Source: Camellia lanceoleosa (Eukaryota > Streptophyta > Magnoliopsida > Ericales > Theaceae). Taken from it: DNA of 64,000 nt. The translations under genes and the position numbers were made by a program. The stretch is from NCBI GenBank assembly GCA_025200525.1, contig CM045767.1:119224021-119288020 (forward strand), given 5' to 3'. Under the pieces are notes generated by a model. That model was given only the letters and a program-made list of their open reading frames with translations, had not been told where the DNA came from and made no database searches. Positions 33,390-46,657 of this stretch are shown piece after piece (position 1 is the stretch's first letter; each line of letters starts with the position of its first letter).

Positions 33390-34211
33390 TAGGGGTGGGC
33401 AACGGTTTATCCGATCCATAAAAATCGCCTAACCCGCCCAACTCGCATGCAAATGGGAGGTTTTGCAAACACAATGCGGGCAGATGCGGTTTGAAATATG
33501 ACATGTTTGCGGGTTGCGGATGGGTTACGGGTTTAAACCACACCCACAAGAACCCGCGCCGCACTTTTTTATTTTTTATTTTATTTTATCTTAACCGTTG
33601 ATATCATTCCTATATCCCACTTAGATATTTTTGCCCAAAAGAAAACACCCTTTATTCTTTGAACTTACTCTAGCATTATATTTTCTAATAGTATAATATC
33701 AACAGAAACTGAATAAATACTGATCATATTATTATTCTTACATAACCCATTTGTCTCGAAGAAGTGTGATTTAGAATTTTAAATTCTTAATGAATATGGA
33801 GTTCTAGTTTAGGATTTTGAAATATGTTCTTGTGTTAGTTTATGATTTGATTTTAGATTTTGTAAGATTTTGAATGATTTGTTTGTGTTACTTAATTGAT
33901 TTTGTTGTGTTTTCAATTTTATAAGTTTTAATTCATTAATTATTAATGCCGAGCATTTTAGAAAATGGGGAGAAAATGGCCAAAATAAATATTTACAAAA
34001 TGGGAAAAGAAGGCTCAAAAATAAATTTTTGAAGAAAAAGTCCAATTCGCAAATGCCCACAATCACCGCAGACATCCAAGAACCCTATCTCAAGACAAAC
34101 CGCAAACCGTGATCATGAAATGTTACGGGTTGTCTTTTTCCCCAAACCGCATAGATGCGCGTGTCTAAACCGATCAAGAAACCATCCAAATCCAAATCGC
34201 GAACACCCCTA
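33390..34211. mobile_element. hAT-like non-autonomous element in RNase H of giant element
   Basis: 822 bp with inverted ends TAGGGGTGGGCAA at the left and CGAACACCCCTA at the right. It has no transposase. Subterminal parts are rich in complementary ACCCGC/GCGGGT and GCGGTTTG/CAAACCGC motifs. TAGGGGTG ends are typical of plant hAT elements. Flanks on the minus strand, GTTGAG and GTTTAG, give only a rough match to an expected 8-bp duplication. It splits the minus-strand coding line between LAFKLWLS and VSNNEVEYEAC, which are contiguous in the family. Confidence 0.8.
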
Positions 34212-35600
34212 CTCAACCAAAGTTTGAACGCTAAGGGTATATGGGAATTATCTGCTATGAATAACACATCTATCTCATAACCGTATCGATTAGTCAGCCC
34301 CATCAAAGTACATTGTCCACATTTCCTCTTCTACATGCGTATCGTCTTTTTTCGGGAATAGGTATTCCACTACTTCATCTCCTTCTACCAAGTGGTCTAT
34401 CAAGAATTCCACTATAGATCTCCCTTTAACGGACTTGCACGTAACATATTTGAGATCAAATTCAAAAAAAAAAACAACCAACGAGCTAGCCTATCCGTAA
34501 GCGCTGGTTTCTCGAAGAAATATTTAATGGGATCTAATCTCGAAACCAAGATTACAGAATGAGCTAACAAGTAATGCCTCAACTTCCTAGTAGCCCATAC
34601 TAAGGCTAGGCAAGCTTTCTAGGGAGTGTAGCGGTCTCGTAGTCTAGCATCTTTTGCTCAAGTAGTAGATGGCCTTCTCCACTTTGGCTTCAGATTCTTG
34701 AGCTAGCATGCACCCATAGTCAAATTCATCAACGACAAGCACAGATCAATGGTTTCTCCACTCGTGATGATAACATGTGGATTCTGCAAATACCGCTTGA
34801 CCTATTCAAAGGCATATCGACAACGATCGCTCCATTAGAACTTTTTTCCTTCTTCAGAGACCAAATAGTGGTTCACAAGTCAAAGTTAGTTTTGAAATAA
34901 ACCGCCTTATGAATTGCACTACCCGTAAAAGCCAAGACTTCCTTTTTAATCCTTGGTGATGGCATTTCTAAGATGGCCTTGATTTTAGAAGGATCTACCT
35001 CAATTCCCCTCTGTATGATTAGAAAACCCAGCATCTTCCTTGTCGTCACCCCAAAGGTGCACTTCTGGGGGTTCAGCCTCAATCTATACTCTCTAATCCT
35101 TTGAAAGAATTTCTCCAGTGCAGTGTAGTAGCCTTCTCGCTTTTTGGATTTAATAATCATGTCATCCACATACACCTCAACTTCTTTGTGGATCATGTCG
35201 TGCAGAATGGTGGTTGCAACCCTCTGGTAGGTGGCCTCAACATTCTTTAACGCAAATGGAACGATAACAGTAGGTGCCCCACGGAGTAGTAAAAGCAGTC
35301 TTCTCCTATCCCCGTGCCATCAAAATCAAGTTATACCAAAAACCCATCCATGAATGATAACAAGGCGTGGCTTCAAGTGAAGTCTACCAACTCATCTATG
35401 TATGGCAAAGGTAAGTCATCATTTAGACTGGCCTTATTCAGATCCCTGAAGTCGACACAGACTCTAATTCTACCATTCTTCTTCAGAACTGGAACAATAT
35501 TATTCAACCACGTCGAATACTCAGATACAAGTAAGAACCCTATCTCAACTGCTTGGTGACCTCCTCTTTGATCTTCAATGCCCAATCCGTAATCTCTACG
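34212..35600 (-). pseudogene. RT and RNase H domains of giant element
   Basis: RT begins at about 35585 (RVCVDFRDLNKASLNDDLPLP, with VPVLKKNGRI before it). The catalytic YVDDM lies in EVEVYVDDMIIKSK (minus strand, near 35165-35185), followed by RLRLNPQKCTFGV. RNase H and connection follow, badly broken. The second, archaeal-type RNase H starts MWTMYFDGA (about 34310) and continues FIADNSHIPLAFKL (about 34240). Stops and shifts occur throughout, for example after LPYIDELVDFT at 35373. The presence of two RNase H domains places this element with Tat. Confidence 0.85.
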
Positions 35601-36059
35601 AAGCTTTTTGCTTAACCGGGTCGAGCCTCAAGGTCAAGCGAGATTCGGTACTGTACAATCTCAAGATTAATTCCAGGCATGTCTTCGTAGGACCACACAA
35701 AAACATCTTTGAAATCTATTAATAAAGCGATTAAACGCACGCATTCCTCCAAAGACAACGTGGACCCGATCTAGACCAAAGGGATCCTTTTGACTCCACA
35801 TTAATTGCAATGATTTCATCAGTACAGGGCTTAACACGCCTCTCCTCCTTTTGGCCAACCAAATTTTTCAAAACCCAAGGAATTTCTTTCTCTTCATTTA
35901 AGTGAAAATTTTGAAAATCAAGATCAGTACAACAAACCAAAAGGCACAGAAAAATAGGCAAAGTCTATTGCATTCCCATTCAAACAATCCGGATCCTCGA
36001 TTACAGCTTGACTCAAAAGAAAAATTGAAAGAAGACTAATACAGACCTTGGTATCCAAG

Positions 36060-37402
36060 TTACCACCCGTAAATACCAGACTCAAACGAACTAGAATCTG
36101 ATTCTGACTCCATAGACTCAATGGAATCAAATTCGGACTCACTATCCACTTCAGAACTACTAATGACACCTTTCTCAAACTTCCAGGCCAAGCATGGAGC
36201 CTCAAACGTGTCCACGATAAGATTGGAGAAATCCATTGCTGGTTTATCCCATATCATTAAGATAGTAAAACTATCCCCCAAGTTGACGGACTCAGCTCCA
36301 GCAGTAGAACTTACCAGTAGATCAACCAGTGTTTTTCCCAATAGCTCTTCTTCTTCAATATCCAAGCTTGCTGTCCTATTTTGACTTGTGTTAAGGCTCA
36401 GGTCTGTTTGTTCATCCTCCTCTTCTGGTAACTAGTGTACGAAGAAGATCTCGAACCCCGAATACCTTGTTTTTGTCTCCCAATCATACCAAGGCTCTGG
36501 AAATCCACAGAAGGGGAAGTCTTCCCCTTGGCAGACAAAATGTCCATTTAAGGTTTCAGATTGGTTTGTGGACTAACTCGCATAACCTCCCACCGCTTTG
36601 CTTTTAGCCCTCCTCGCAACTCCTTCCCTTTCTTTGCCAATCATGCTCAGAGGTTTATATCCCACCTAAAAGCGAGAGGTTGTGACTCATCTCTTGGCAA
36701 CAAGACCATTGCCTACCGCTTCGCCACCTAATCTAGGAATATGCCCATGTTTGTTCATCATGTAAATGGACTGAGCACTCATGTAATTTTCGCCGTCTTC
36801 TACCATGATAGTTTGGATCAACCGCCTCGCTAGAGAGAAGCTAGAGAGGAACACGCCCTCTTCCCATGTATGATTTTCAACACGCGCGTAGTTCCTTGAG
36901 GAGAATGGATCGCAGATTGCCATATATCGAGTAATCCCATCTTTAAAGGGTACTTCACCAACCGGTGGACCGTTGATGACACCGCTTATTTGATACGCCC
37001 AAGGCCTTCCAAGTAGCAGACAATGTATCGAACGTCCATGACATGAAATTCTACCTCATGTTCGGACGGTCGATTAGATATGGCTTTTGAACGCTCCATA
37101 ACATCTCGCTAGTATTGTCATAAGCCCGACCGCTTGAGTCATGGATGTAAAATCAGTGGCCTCAAACCGATGGCATAGGCAATCCTTACTAGACATACAT
37201 TAATCGCCAATCTAGTATTTACTAGCACCAATTTAATCCACTTTTTTTCAACTTTCTCGGGGTTACGATAGGGTTCATAGGTTTGCACCTCGGGTGGCAA
37301 CTCTTTATCTATAAAAGATATTACTAGCATAACATCCCCAGATGTGACCAACAACACCAATTGATCAGCGGTGGTATCGATAGGTAGTTTTGTTCGGTTC
37401 AT
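36060..37402 (-). pseudogene. Protease and linker region of giant element
   Basis: At 37402-37139 the minus strand reads LPIDTTADQLVLLVTSGDV, then KLVLVNTRLAINVC, the place of the retroviral-type aspartic protease. The active D-x-G-S is degraded: NTRLA, with Asp now Asn and Gly now Arg. From 36923, MAICDPFSSRNYARVENHTW and then an acidic linker (EEEELLGKTLVDLL ... SESDSSSFESGIYGW, 36365-36060) lead to RT. The protease would be inactive. Confidence 0.7.
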
Positions 37403-38638
37403 TGCCTCTAGCAGTGCTTACCTATGCTCCCGAGAAGCCACGATTAGCCCTAGATTGATATGTCGGCCTGAATCTTCTTGAGTGGTTTCAAGACTAGGTT
37501 TTCTTCAACATCTTTCTCTTTTGCTCTCTTAGCCTCCTTCCCAGAGGTCTCGCTAATCTAATGTCGCGGTTTGAAATACCGACCACCTCACCATGTGGTT
37601 GATCTCGTTAGTATACTAGGTGTCATCAGGGGTTTTAGCTTTCTACCCTTCGTCAGTGTATGCATGATTTAGGTCGCTGTCTTCCCACCACTCTCTTGTA
37701 ACCATAGCCGAGCCATCATCGGATTCTACTTAGAGTATGTTCACATTACACCCCCCATCATCATACCATTCATCTTCCACCACAACTTTGGTTTCTGCAT
37801 TTCAATATTTTCAAAGCTACCTTAACATCATTTTCCGATCACTGGGCTCCCATTCGATCCTTCTCATATTTTGGACATCTACCACCGTAGTTTGATCTCC
37901 ACTGCTTTCCCTTTTCCTACTCTAGGCTACCTTCCTTTGGATCTCTTCTATCCTTTCATCGAATTGCTCTAATGCTTACTCTTTCTCAGTCAGAGATGCA
38001 GTCGCAGCCTTGCTGCTAGCACCAACTCTCTCTTCTTTTCCAGGCTCTCCTATCTATTCCTCCATATCTAACTCCTCCTCACTCAACCACCCATTGCTTG
38101 TTTCCGGCTGGCTTGGATCCCATCACCCCAGTTATACACTACTTGTATCCTCTTCTTCAAAGAAGTAGAGGTTGTCTAGATCCTCATCTAACTCAACTGT
38201 GTCTTCTTCCAGCTTCGCCAAGTCATTTAGGCTCCTGTTTGGCCAATCATTCCGATTCTCGCCCTAATTGGTCCTCTCCAATAGCGTTAATCGAGGAAGT
38301 CCAAAGAATATAACCACGGCTTTAGTCGATCGATGGCCATGATGTATAAGTCAGGTTGTACTCCTCTATGAGTGAGGCCCCTTTCTATGACTTAAGCATC
38401 GTGCACGCCTTCTCTAGTGCACTCTCTTTCTTCTCCACCTTTGCCGCCACGAACTCAAGTTGATTTATGTGTTAAGTCCATCATGCACATGTCCATGCCT
38501 TCCAAATAATCACCTCGCTTGGGTAGATGGGATGGGGTAATATATACCGATTACATGGGTGGTAATGTATAGATTTGGTTAATGTTTCGGATGGGGACTT
38601 GGTTATATGTAGGAAATGGGTTGGTAGTTACGCTTGGT

Positions 38639-39600
38639 TTAGGAATGGGCAATGACTTTGTTGTCAATGAGATGCTTGATCTCATAACGAGATGGTAGCA
38701 TAGATTTGTGGAATGACCATGTTATTGGTGGAAAATACACACCGAGTAGGGTCATGTTTGGGTAATAATGGGTCGAAGTGGTCGAGGATCGAGAGGCCCG
38801 AGATGCCCCTTTTCCATTAACAATTTGAAGGCGCGGGCTGGGCTCATATGGAGGGGTAAAGGCTCTCAATTTCAGGTGGGCGGTGGTTTGTGAAGGTTGC
38901 GAGGTTATGACAACAAAGAGATCGCCCATTTTGGTCATTGTGAATAATTGTAATCGACATCTCCGCAGTCAGGAATAGTGCTACTACTAGCATTGGTACC
39001 CCAAGAGAATGGTTTTCGGTGTTCGCTAGTTCTGTGAATAATGCCCTTCTTGAATGCACTTTCAATCTGGACCCCCAACTCATGTAAGGAAGCAAAGGTG
39101 GATAATGGTGCCACTATCATTCTCTGTAGCATGTCTGGCTCAAGGTTCTGACCACCGCTAGACTCGCTTCTTTCAAAAGGTCTATTTGCCATTCTTCGCT
39201 TAGCTCTCCATCTAACGACAAAACCAATGAATGATTCTTTGGGATTCGGGTAATAGCCTCTAGCTCACTAATGGTTACCTCTATCTCGAAAGTGTTATAA
39301 GAGTATCGTTAACAAACGCCTCAGATAACTCTTCTCAATTGCTTCAGAGAGTCCTCCAAATTTTGTGTACCAGATGGCCACTACATCGCATGCAATTCTC
39401 CAACAACGATAGTTTTGAGCCCCAAACAGCCCATTGGTCTTAGCACATTTGAAAACAAGCGACGGTACAATCGATCCCCACTTCCATCGAATCTGCCGAT
39501 GTGGGACATCTTAAATTTCTTCGAATCTAATCAAGCCTCAAGTACCTATTTTCAATATCCGAAATGGAGTTGAAGCCCCGGACTTTTTAGCTTTTCTAGC
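38639..39600 (-). pseudogene. Gag of giant element (decayed)
   Basis: Minus-strand remnants of gag C-terminal parts: FADLHELG-like (SLHELGVQIESAFKKGII, about 39120-39050), then ANTENHSLGV and a Pro-rich stretch with PPYEPSPRLQIVNG (about 38850). These resemble the Tat/Ogre gag region just before the zinc knuckle. Frames change at least twice. N-terminal boundaries are uncertain. Confidence 0.55.
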
Positions 39601-40785
39601 CCGCAATCTTGATCGTGGTCAATCAATTTCATTGATATTAAAGGAAGGATTCTCGCAAGGGGTTGAGCCAGAGGCCTATAAGCCGAGGTCAAGGAAACAT
39701 TTCAAGATCTAGGATTTGGGATTTTCCACCATCAAGGTGGATCCAGTTCAAAGTAGTCGGATTGATGTACAGCTGATGCGAATGCCCTGCACGACGTCAG
39801 AGATCGACATGATTTCATCCTATGTAGCCATCCTTTGGTTCACGGATCCATGGTTCATCGAAAGTTTCCATCATGGCAGCAAATTCTTCTGCATTCTGTG
39901 TCATTACTAGGCTAGGTGAGTTAGATTCTAGTGAACTGTTTGAGTGAGAACGAATAGGTGTTTGCTAAATGCTTTGTACCGGTGTCACGATAACTATATT
40001 TTGTCTTCGCCGAACAACCGTGGAAATGAGACTAACACTAGTTAACCACGAACAAGGTCTTGAGCTTTGCAAAGCCTGCCAAAGTGAGTCCACACAACTT
40101 GGGGAATATCAGGTCTTTTTGAAGCTATGATGGTAAACTACCTAGCTTAAAAATAGAAAAGAAAAACTATTGATTAAAAATCTGACGACACTTCACCCAA
40201 TTCACAATAAATAAAACACAAATCAAGAACCACAATCCCCATTGAACTCTATTCTCAAACTAATACTAAAATGAACCATCCTGTACAGTCTCACTGTAAA
40301 AGCACATACCAAGTAAAAGAACTAAAACACCCTATAAGAGGGCTAGAGGGTTACCTTGTCCTAGATTTTTGACATGATCTAGGCCACTACTTCTATCAAT
40401 AAGTCTCATTACATCCTCGCATATGGGTGGCATCCCGTCTAATTTTGGGATAGTTGCTATGGCTTACTATATGAAGTTAGGCCAAATGGTCGAAAAGGGT
40501 ACCTCGGAAGATTACCTAATATACCCCTCAGACCTAACACCGAGAAGTGAAAGGAGGATCAAGCGATATAGCGATAATCCAGATCCAAAGGTTATGTTTC
40601 CAACATAACAGAGCCCATGACCGGCCAGCCTTTTTTGGTAAGCTTTTGGGCAAGCCTTCTGCAATCCGTTTAGGAATAACAGATAGAAGACATAGTGATT
40701 TAAAGTAACAATGCAAATGCTATGCAAAGAACATATACGTGTAGATAAAATTTCACATCATGAATTTCAAGTCAAGTTCTCTAAG
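39601..40785 (-). other. Region between primer site and gag of giant element
   Basis: No recognised coding sequence. Ogre elements can carry an extra ORF1 here, but nothing readable remains. Contains only short open frames without family resemblance. Confidence 0.4.
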
Positions 40786-40803
40786 TCCCCAGCAGAGTCG
40801 CCA
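40786..40803 (-). other. Primer-binding site of giant element
   Basis: TGGCGACTCTGCTGGGGA on the minus strand, five bases inside the 5' LTR end (40809). I recall this as complementary to the 3' end of tRNA-Arg and typical of Ogre elements. It fixes the orientation of the element as minus. Confidence 0.8.
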
Positions 40804-43487
40804 GAAACTATAGCTTGCTTTTCGTGCTCCTTTCTGAGACGATTAGCCTTACAGTTTGGACTCCCGTGGTTCTGAATTTGATTCGACAAGTGCAATGTAA
40901 AATACATAAATACAAATGAGTCCAAATCTGATAATTCTTTTGGAAAATCAATTTTGAATCAAAATTGCAAAATAGACTTGCTTAGATACAAAGTCGTCAC
41001 CTAAATATTTTTAGAAAATTTTGGAAACCCGTGACTCGTGCTAAAGGCCATTTATCTGCCATCACCAAAGTATCTCAAATTGGAACTTAGGTACAAGAGG
41101 AAATGTCATGAATTGAGATCCCACTCGCCCAATCAAAGATCGCCTCTACTAATCATAATGTGATTTTTATTTACATTATATGCTCTTGTTCTTATTTGCT
41201 ATTTTACTATGTGATGCACACAAGTATAGACTAATTTACAAAAGTTGAAACATTTGATTTCATGTTTGTTTGAAAATTGTTCTTGATACTGCCACTTGAA
41301 AAGGTGAGTTTGTATGTACATTAATCAATTTATCCTAATTTTAGCAATTAGCCTTTATCCACCGACATTCAAACAAATATATCACTTAAGCACTTAGCCT
41401 CATGGTATTATGCTTGGCATGGCAACAATAACACTTATGCGGTATGTTAAAATAATAAGTGCTCACCTAGTACTCCAATGCAAGCCAAACAAACAAAAAT
41501 GATTCAAAAATATGCATGTTCCTAAACAATACAATGTGACTAATGCAACACACATTTATGCAATTTTATAGGCTCTACTATAAGCATGATATATGATCCA
41601 ATTCAAGACATGTGATAAATCACGCTTTCAAGCAATGAATTTGAAATTGACATTGGTTAATATGATGAGTCAACCCAAATGTACATGAAACAAGTGTACA
41701 CTAACATGGAAATGTTAAGTAAATATGATGCTCTATGCTACCATCATAAGCGTAAATAAAAAGAAAAAGAAATGGGGGTTGGAAGACATACACTATTATT
41801 AAATATTTTGCCCTTGTGCAAGAGGGTGCTAATAAATGTCCAAATGTCCAGATTAACTAATTATTACAAATTCAAATAAATGAATTAAAACTAGCTAACT
41901 ACTAACTAGATATCTAAGTCATTACAACAAGGGTATTTCTAATAAACAACCACAATTGTACAACGATATTATAATAATTACTAACAATAAGAATCATTAC
42001 AACAATGATAACTACAACAATGATAATAAGAAATTTAAACCAAGCAACTATGAGACACAATGATCGCATGCACAATGCCTAGAAGTTGTTCTGCCTCACG
42101 AGATTATTGTGCCTCACCCTCACCGCCTCTGTTTTGCAAAAGGTCTCGCTACTAAACATTATGAGCCATGGTTCTAAATGAGATCCACCAAAGCCAAAAA
42201 AGTGCCGACCATTTTAAATTTTATGCCAAAAAATGTTTTGTGCTCTAAGGTGAGAATAGTTCATACAAAACCTTTCTAGGCCTGCTTTGTCCCTTCTATC
42301 CTCTCTATCATTGGAAACCCAAGAGAAGAACGATTTTGAGTTTGAAACCACCAACAAGCGCAATTTGATGGCTTGATGATTTCAAACACGTTTGGACAAA
42401 ATTGAGTAAGTGTAATGGAAAACCACCCCTCCCTCTCATCGTGAAGGCTCAAAGAGGGAAATAAACATGCCCCAAGTCTAATCAACATATCATGAATATG
42501 TGACAATTCTCGAAGTGATGGACTTGGTATAACGTTTGGCCATATCCAACCAACTCTAAACATTTTCTTTATGTCAGTTTAGTTCATTTTAAGCCGATTT
42601 TATTAGTCCTTTCCATTCTGTAATCAATTTGTCCAAAGTGATGGTTAAATCCACTAAATGAGAAGAAATATCAAACGAGAAGTGAATCTTGGCTTGACGA
42701 TGAACCTCCGTAGAGATTAAGCCATTAAGCATAGGTCTCTTTTCCATGCCTTGAATAACCATCAATCGTTTGAAATAACTCTCAAACGAAAAAAAGGGGG
42801 GGTGGCAAAAATGATCACATAAATTGCATTATTAGGATGAGACTCTTAACGTGAAAATTAACCAAAGAAAAGCTATCAAAGCATGGGTAACACAACACAA
42901 CAAGCTAGATATGAGGACTTACAATACAACAAGCTAGATATTCAAAGCATACACTAATTAAATAAATTAGGACAGCCTAAAACAGCCCCTAATATGCTAA
43001 AATAGTGGCCAAGAATCATGTTAAAGAGCATAAAAAAAAAGTAGGAAAGTACAAGGAAATGCAAGGCTAATGAATAAGAGCAAGGAGAGGTGACTAACCT
43101 CTCCATTTTTGAGACCTCAAACCATGTTTTTAACCTTTTTAAACTCAAAATTAGTTTAAAAGGCAAAGAAAATAGTATAAAACAAGGGTGTGAGCTATGA
43201 AGTAGAGTGCAAGAAAGGGTGTTAACCCTCTCTACCCTTTGGTAGCTATTCAAACCCAAGTTCCAACACTTGAAATAGGATCAAGACAATACAAAAATAC
43301 AAGAAATAGCCAAAGAAAGACAGAAATGAAAGCAATACAAAGGTGGTAAGCTTATACCTCTTAAAGAAGGTAAGCTCTTGTTTGTGAACCAAATTTGGTT
43401 CAAGCACACTCTCAAGCTTGAATTGTGATTCACAAAGCTCAACCAAGGTTCTAAGTTATGGCTCCAAGGCTATGTATGGTATATAGA

Positions 43488-44282
43488 TGTGACGACCCCA
43501 CCACGTATAATATTTTATATTTAATTGATTAAGGAGATTTGGATTCATATTGGTTACTGCTATAATTTAATCTGAGATTTATAAAAATTATGGAGATTAA
43601 TTCGTATTTGATTCTATTGAGGATTTATATTGGAATTAGAATTTGGAAGTCTAAATGGCTCAAGAGAGTATAATTGGTGAATTGAATTATTTTAATTTAT
43701 AGTATCGGACCATATAGGGAGTTTAATTAAATATTCGATTGATTTGTAAAATTGGGATTTGATTAATTGGGTCCAAATTGGAGTTAATTAGGTTATAACG
43801 ATTGAGAATTAAGCTTATTATGCATTAAATTTGTTTATGAAGTATTCAATTGTATATCTTATTTATCCATGCAGATTTTGGGGTTGATCTGAAATTGGAG
43901 CACTTAATGATATAAGTCACCAAAATTGTGACTCGATATAAGTCTAATTTGATGCTTGGGGCCTTTTGGAGTTTGATTAAAAATCGATTCGCACTAATAA
44001 ATTTAAATATAATTAATTGGGTTTAAAAGGAGGTCAAATTAGACTAATTAAATTATGTGAGATTTGTGATTGGGCTAATCAAGATTAATTAAGATTAAAT
44101 GATATTCAATTAAATTAAAACGTAATTGATATATATTAAACTATTTTTTAATAAAATTATAATGCAAAAGGGGGATGTTGATGTGTTTTGAAAGGTTCAA
44201 GCAACAAATGCTATACACATATATATACATCAATTCATGAGTGTGCTAGGACAAAACAAAGCTGAGAGGGTGACAATGGAGA

Positions 44283-44330
<48 letters not shown>

Positions 44331-45982
44331 GTGTTGGAGAATTCAAGTCAAGGGAAAGGAATACAAGAAGAGAAGTAATAAGAGAAAGGAACAGGTGAAG
44401 AATTTTAGCCAACTAAAGTTTAAGGTATGAAATTTATGCTTGATTTTTTGTAGAATCTTTGTATTACACTTGAAATTGAAGACGCATTTGGGTTCAATTT
44501 CACATAATTGGAAATAAATAATGAAAGTATGGGATAATTTGAAGATTAATGATATAAATTGATAGGAATTAGGTTTTGCACGTTAAATTAAGTTAGGTTG
44601 AAGAATATGAGTTATGATTCTTTAAATTTGTTAATTTTGTGTTCAATTTTGAGAATGATTCTTGAATTGAGTTTTATAATTACATGCAACAAGAAATATG
44701 TGAAGATTTGATCCATGCAATGGAGTATATAAATGACTTTGAAGAAAAAGTTTTAAAAACCATGAGTTCATGAAATTTGAGAATTGATTTTGGAATTAAA
44801 GGAAGTTTTGATTTAATTGAGTTAATGATTGATCAGGGCTCATATTTATTTTCATATTTTGAAGAAGTTTCGCATGAGTTTTGAAAGCTTAATTTATGTT
44901 TTAAAGTTTATGATGGGTTTTAAGCATGAATTATGAATCATTAAATATTAATAAGCTAGGGAACAACATTAGTAAAGTGAATTAGAAAATATGAGACAAA
45001 CCTGAGAATATGATTCACGTGTACAAGTTATGAGAAATGGACTAAATAAGAAACCAATGTAAGAAAAGTTAAGTCGTAATGGCCATATAGATGTGTAATG
45101 ATGAGATATGTTTATATTATGTACATTTGTGATTGTAGGTCACGAGTTAGGGACCGACCGACTGTTTCTGGAAGCCCACTGTAAGTAACATTTCTGTAAA
45201 GATATGTTTGTATAGTATATGTTTAAACTATTGTCTGATAAGTTATGGTTTCTGAAATGTTATTTTGATACGTGAACAAATGTCCTATTTTGATCAATTA
45301 TGGTATCCACAGATAGTCCCAAGTTATGGAGAACGACATATAAATGCGTGTCCATGACATATGATCGCTATTTAGATCTCGTAGCCACTTCATTATGGTG
45401 ATATGTGTTTAATTCCAGATCCCAAACCGATTACTCTAGTTCGAAGACGATATGTGATATGTTCTATTGGATGTATCACTATTATGTTTTGATATGAGAC
45501 CGATATGCCCGATACGTGATGATTTGTTTTTGTATATGATATGGTTCTAATTGCTCACTAACCTCTTTACTTTAATGTTATGCACCGGCTTTAGCTCACC
45601 GCTTATGTATATATGTATATAAGGGCTTATCCAAGAGCAAGGTTAGAGGTCTCCATAGCCCAAACCCACCTTTTTGGGGTCTATCGAGTTTTCTGCCTCC
45701 GAGTTGAGGCTAGGTCATAATGATCAATAGTAAGTGTTTGTCATGTGATACATGTGTATGTGTGTTGTATGAGATATTGTTAGTTATGCACCGTAATGTG
45801 GGTAATTAACATTTATGTATGTGAATATTTATTCATATAGATGCATAGCTCAGTTGACTATTGGTATTTTTGTATATTGCTTTCGCTAGCCACGATTATT
45901 TTGATTTGCATAGAAGGCCTTTAGTAATATTAGATTATCGTCAATACCTCACCGATTCTTACGCAAGGTTCGGGTCGTGATA
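43488..45982. mobile_element. Solo LTR (gypsy, Del/Tekay-like), 2495 bp, with target duplication
   Basis: Starts TGTGACGACCCC and ends GGGTCGTGATA (one transition from the canonical CA end). It is flanked by identical ATAGA at 43483-43487 and 45983-45987. No protein-coding part is present. It includes a (GA)n run at 44286-44327. The same GGGTCGTGAxA terminus occurs in the chromodomain gypsy LTR at 60439, though the interiors differ. A single LTR with a perfect 5-bp duplication is the expected product of LTR-LTR recombination. Confidence 0.9.
44286..44327. repeat. (GA)n microsatellite
   Basis: About 21 uninterrupted GA units inside the solo LTR. Confidence 0.9.
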
Positions 45983-46443
45983 ATAGATATAGTATAAGGA
46001 TAATCAAATATCTCAAAGTTAGCTTGCACAAGAAGGAGCTCTTAATGGTTATTTTACTTTTGAAATTTTTCCAAATCTAACACCAAATATATGCTCAGAT
46101 TTATAGAATTTGAGCAAAATTAGGTTGAAAATATCTTCAAAATTGATAGCTAGTGATTTCCACCTGCAGAGCCACTAAAGAGAGCCGCCACTTCAATGGC
46201 CATGACCGGCTCCTAATGTGCACCCCTGTTCCACTGTTTTAAACTCAATGTAGGGTGGCACAATGTTCGAAAATGAAATTCTGGAGTAAGAATAGTATGA
46301 ATATGAAGGGTTTGTGATTGGCTTTGGAACGCAAGCTTACGTTCCTTTGTTGAGAATTCAAATCACACACAACGCAATTTCATCATCGAGTGCCCAGGAC
46401 AAAGCACTCAAGTCTTAAGGCAATCAAAAATGGGGTGTCTGTA

Positions 46444-46650
46444 GAGTCTTCATCATTCATCTCCTCTCATGGGATTTTGTTTGGGTTCTTCTCGGTAAGA
46501 ACATAAACAACTTTCAAAAGGCTGAGATAAAAAAGAACTTTTCCTTTCCACCTCTTAAAATGAACTCTATTGAACTTGAAAGGCTTGTTGAGATCTCCAA
46601 TTCTGTCGTTGATTTTTTCTGGTACTTGTTCCGTTTTGATCTCCTTAAAA
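46444..46650 (-). pseudogene. Copia 2 gag, N-terminal part
   Basis: On the minus strand: [34 protein letters not shown] and [10 protein letters not shown], followed by a stop (46467-46469) and EEMNDED. This is the conserved copia Gag N-terminus. The nested giant element cuts the frame right after NDED, and the rest begins at 21171. There is no Met right after the LTR in frame, so the start is not fixed. Confidence 0.85.
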
Positions 46651-46657
46651 TTGTTGG

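Larger units (their letters stand above)
21177..46443 (-). mobile_element. Giant Tat/Ogre-like Ty3/gypsy element nested in copia 2
   Basis: 25.3 kb between its LTR ends, about 22.8 kb without the solo LTR inside it. Minus-strand order: 5' LTR (46443-40809), primer site TGGCGACTCTGCTGGGGA (40803-40786), gag (about 39600-38639), protease (about 37400-37139), RT-RNase H-second RNase H (about 35600-33360 and 34480), integrase (32866-31824). Two + strand genes follow (26678-31089), then an 80-bp tandem array (24884-25620) and the 3' LTR (24388-21177). That primer site is the tRNA-Arg type I associate with Ogre elements. LTRs begin TGTAGACACC on the minus strand. The + strand flanks ACAGT (21172-21176) and AGAGT (46443-46447) match at four of five bases, and the interrupted gag frame confirms the insertion. 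Confidence 0.88.
40809..46443 (-). repeat. 5' LTR of giant element, interrupted by solo LTR
   Basis: About 3.13 kb when the solo LTR and one copy of its target duplication are removed. It is collinear with 21177-24388. Both terminal dinucleotides have decayed: on the + strand it starts TATAGC where the partner has TGTAAC, and ends GTCTGTA where the partner has GTCTACA. Most differences are transitions and short indels. Confidence 0.88.

Noticed and set aside
44230..44412. 60-codon minus-strand frame with a Ser/Leu repeat
   Set aside because: Produced by the (GA)n microsatellite in the solo LTR.
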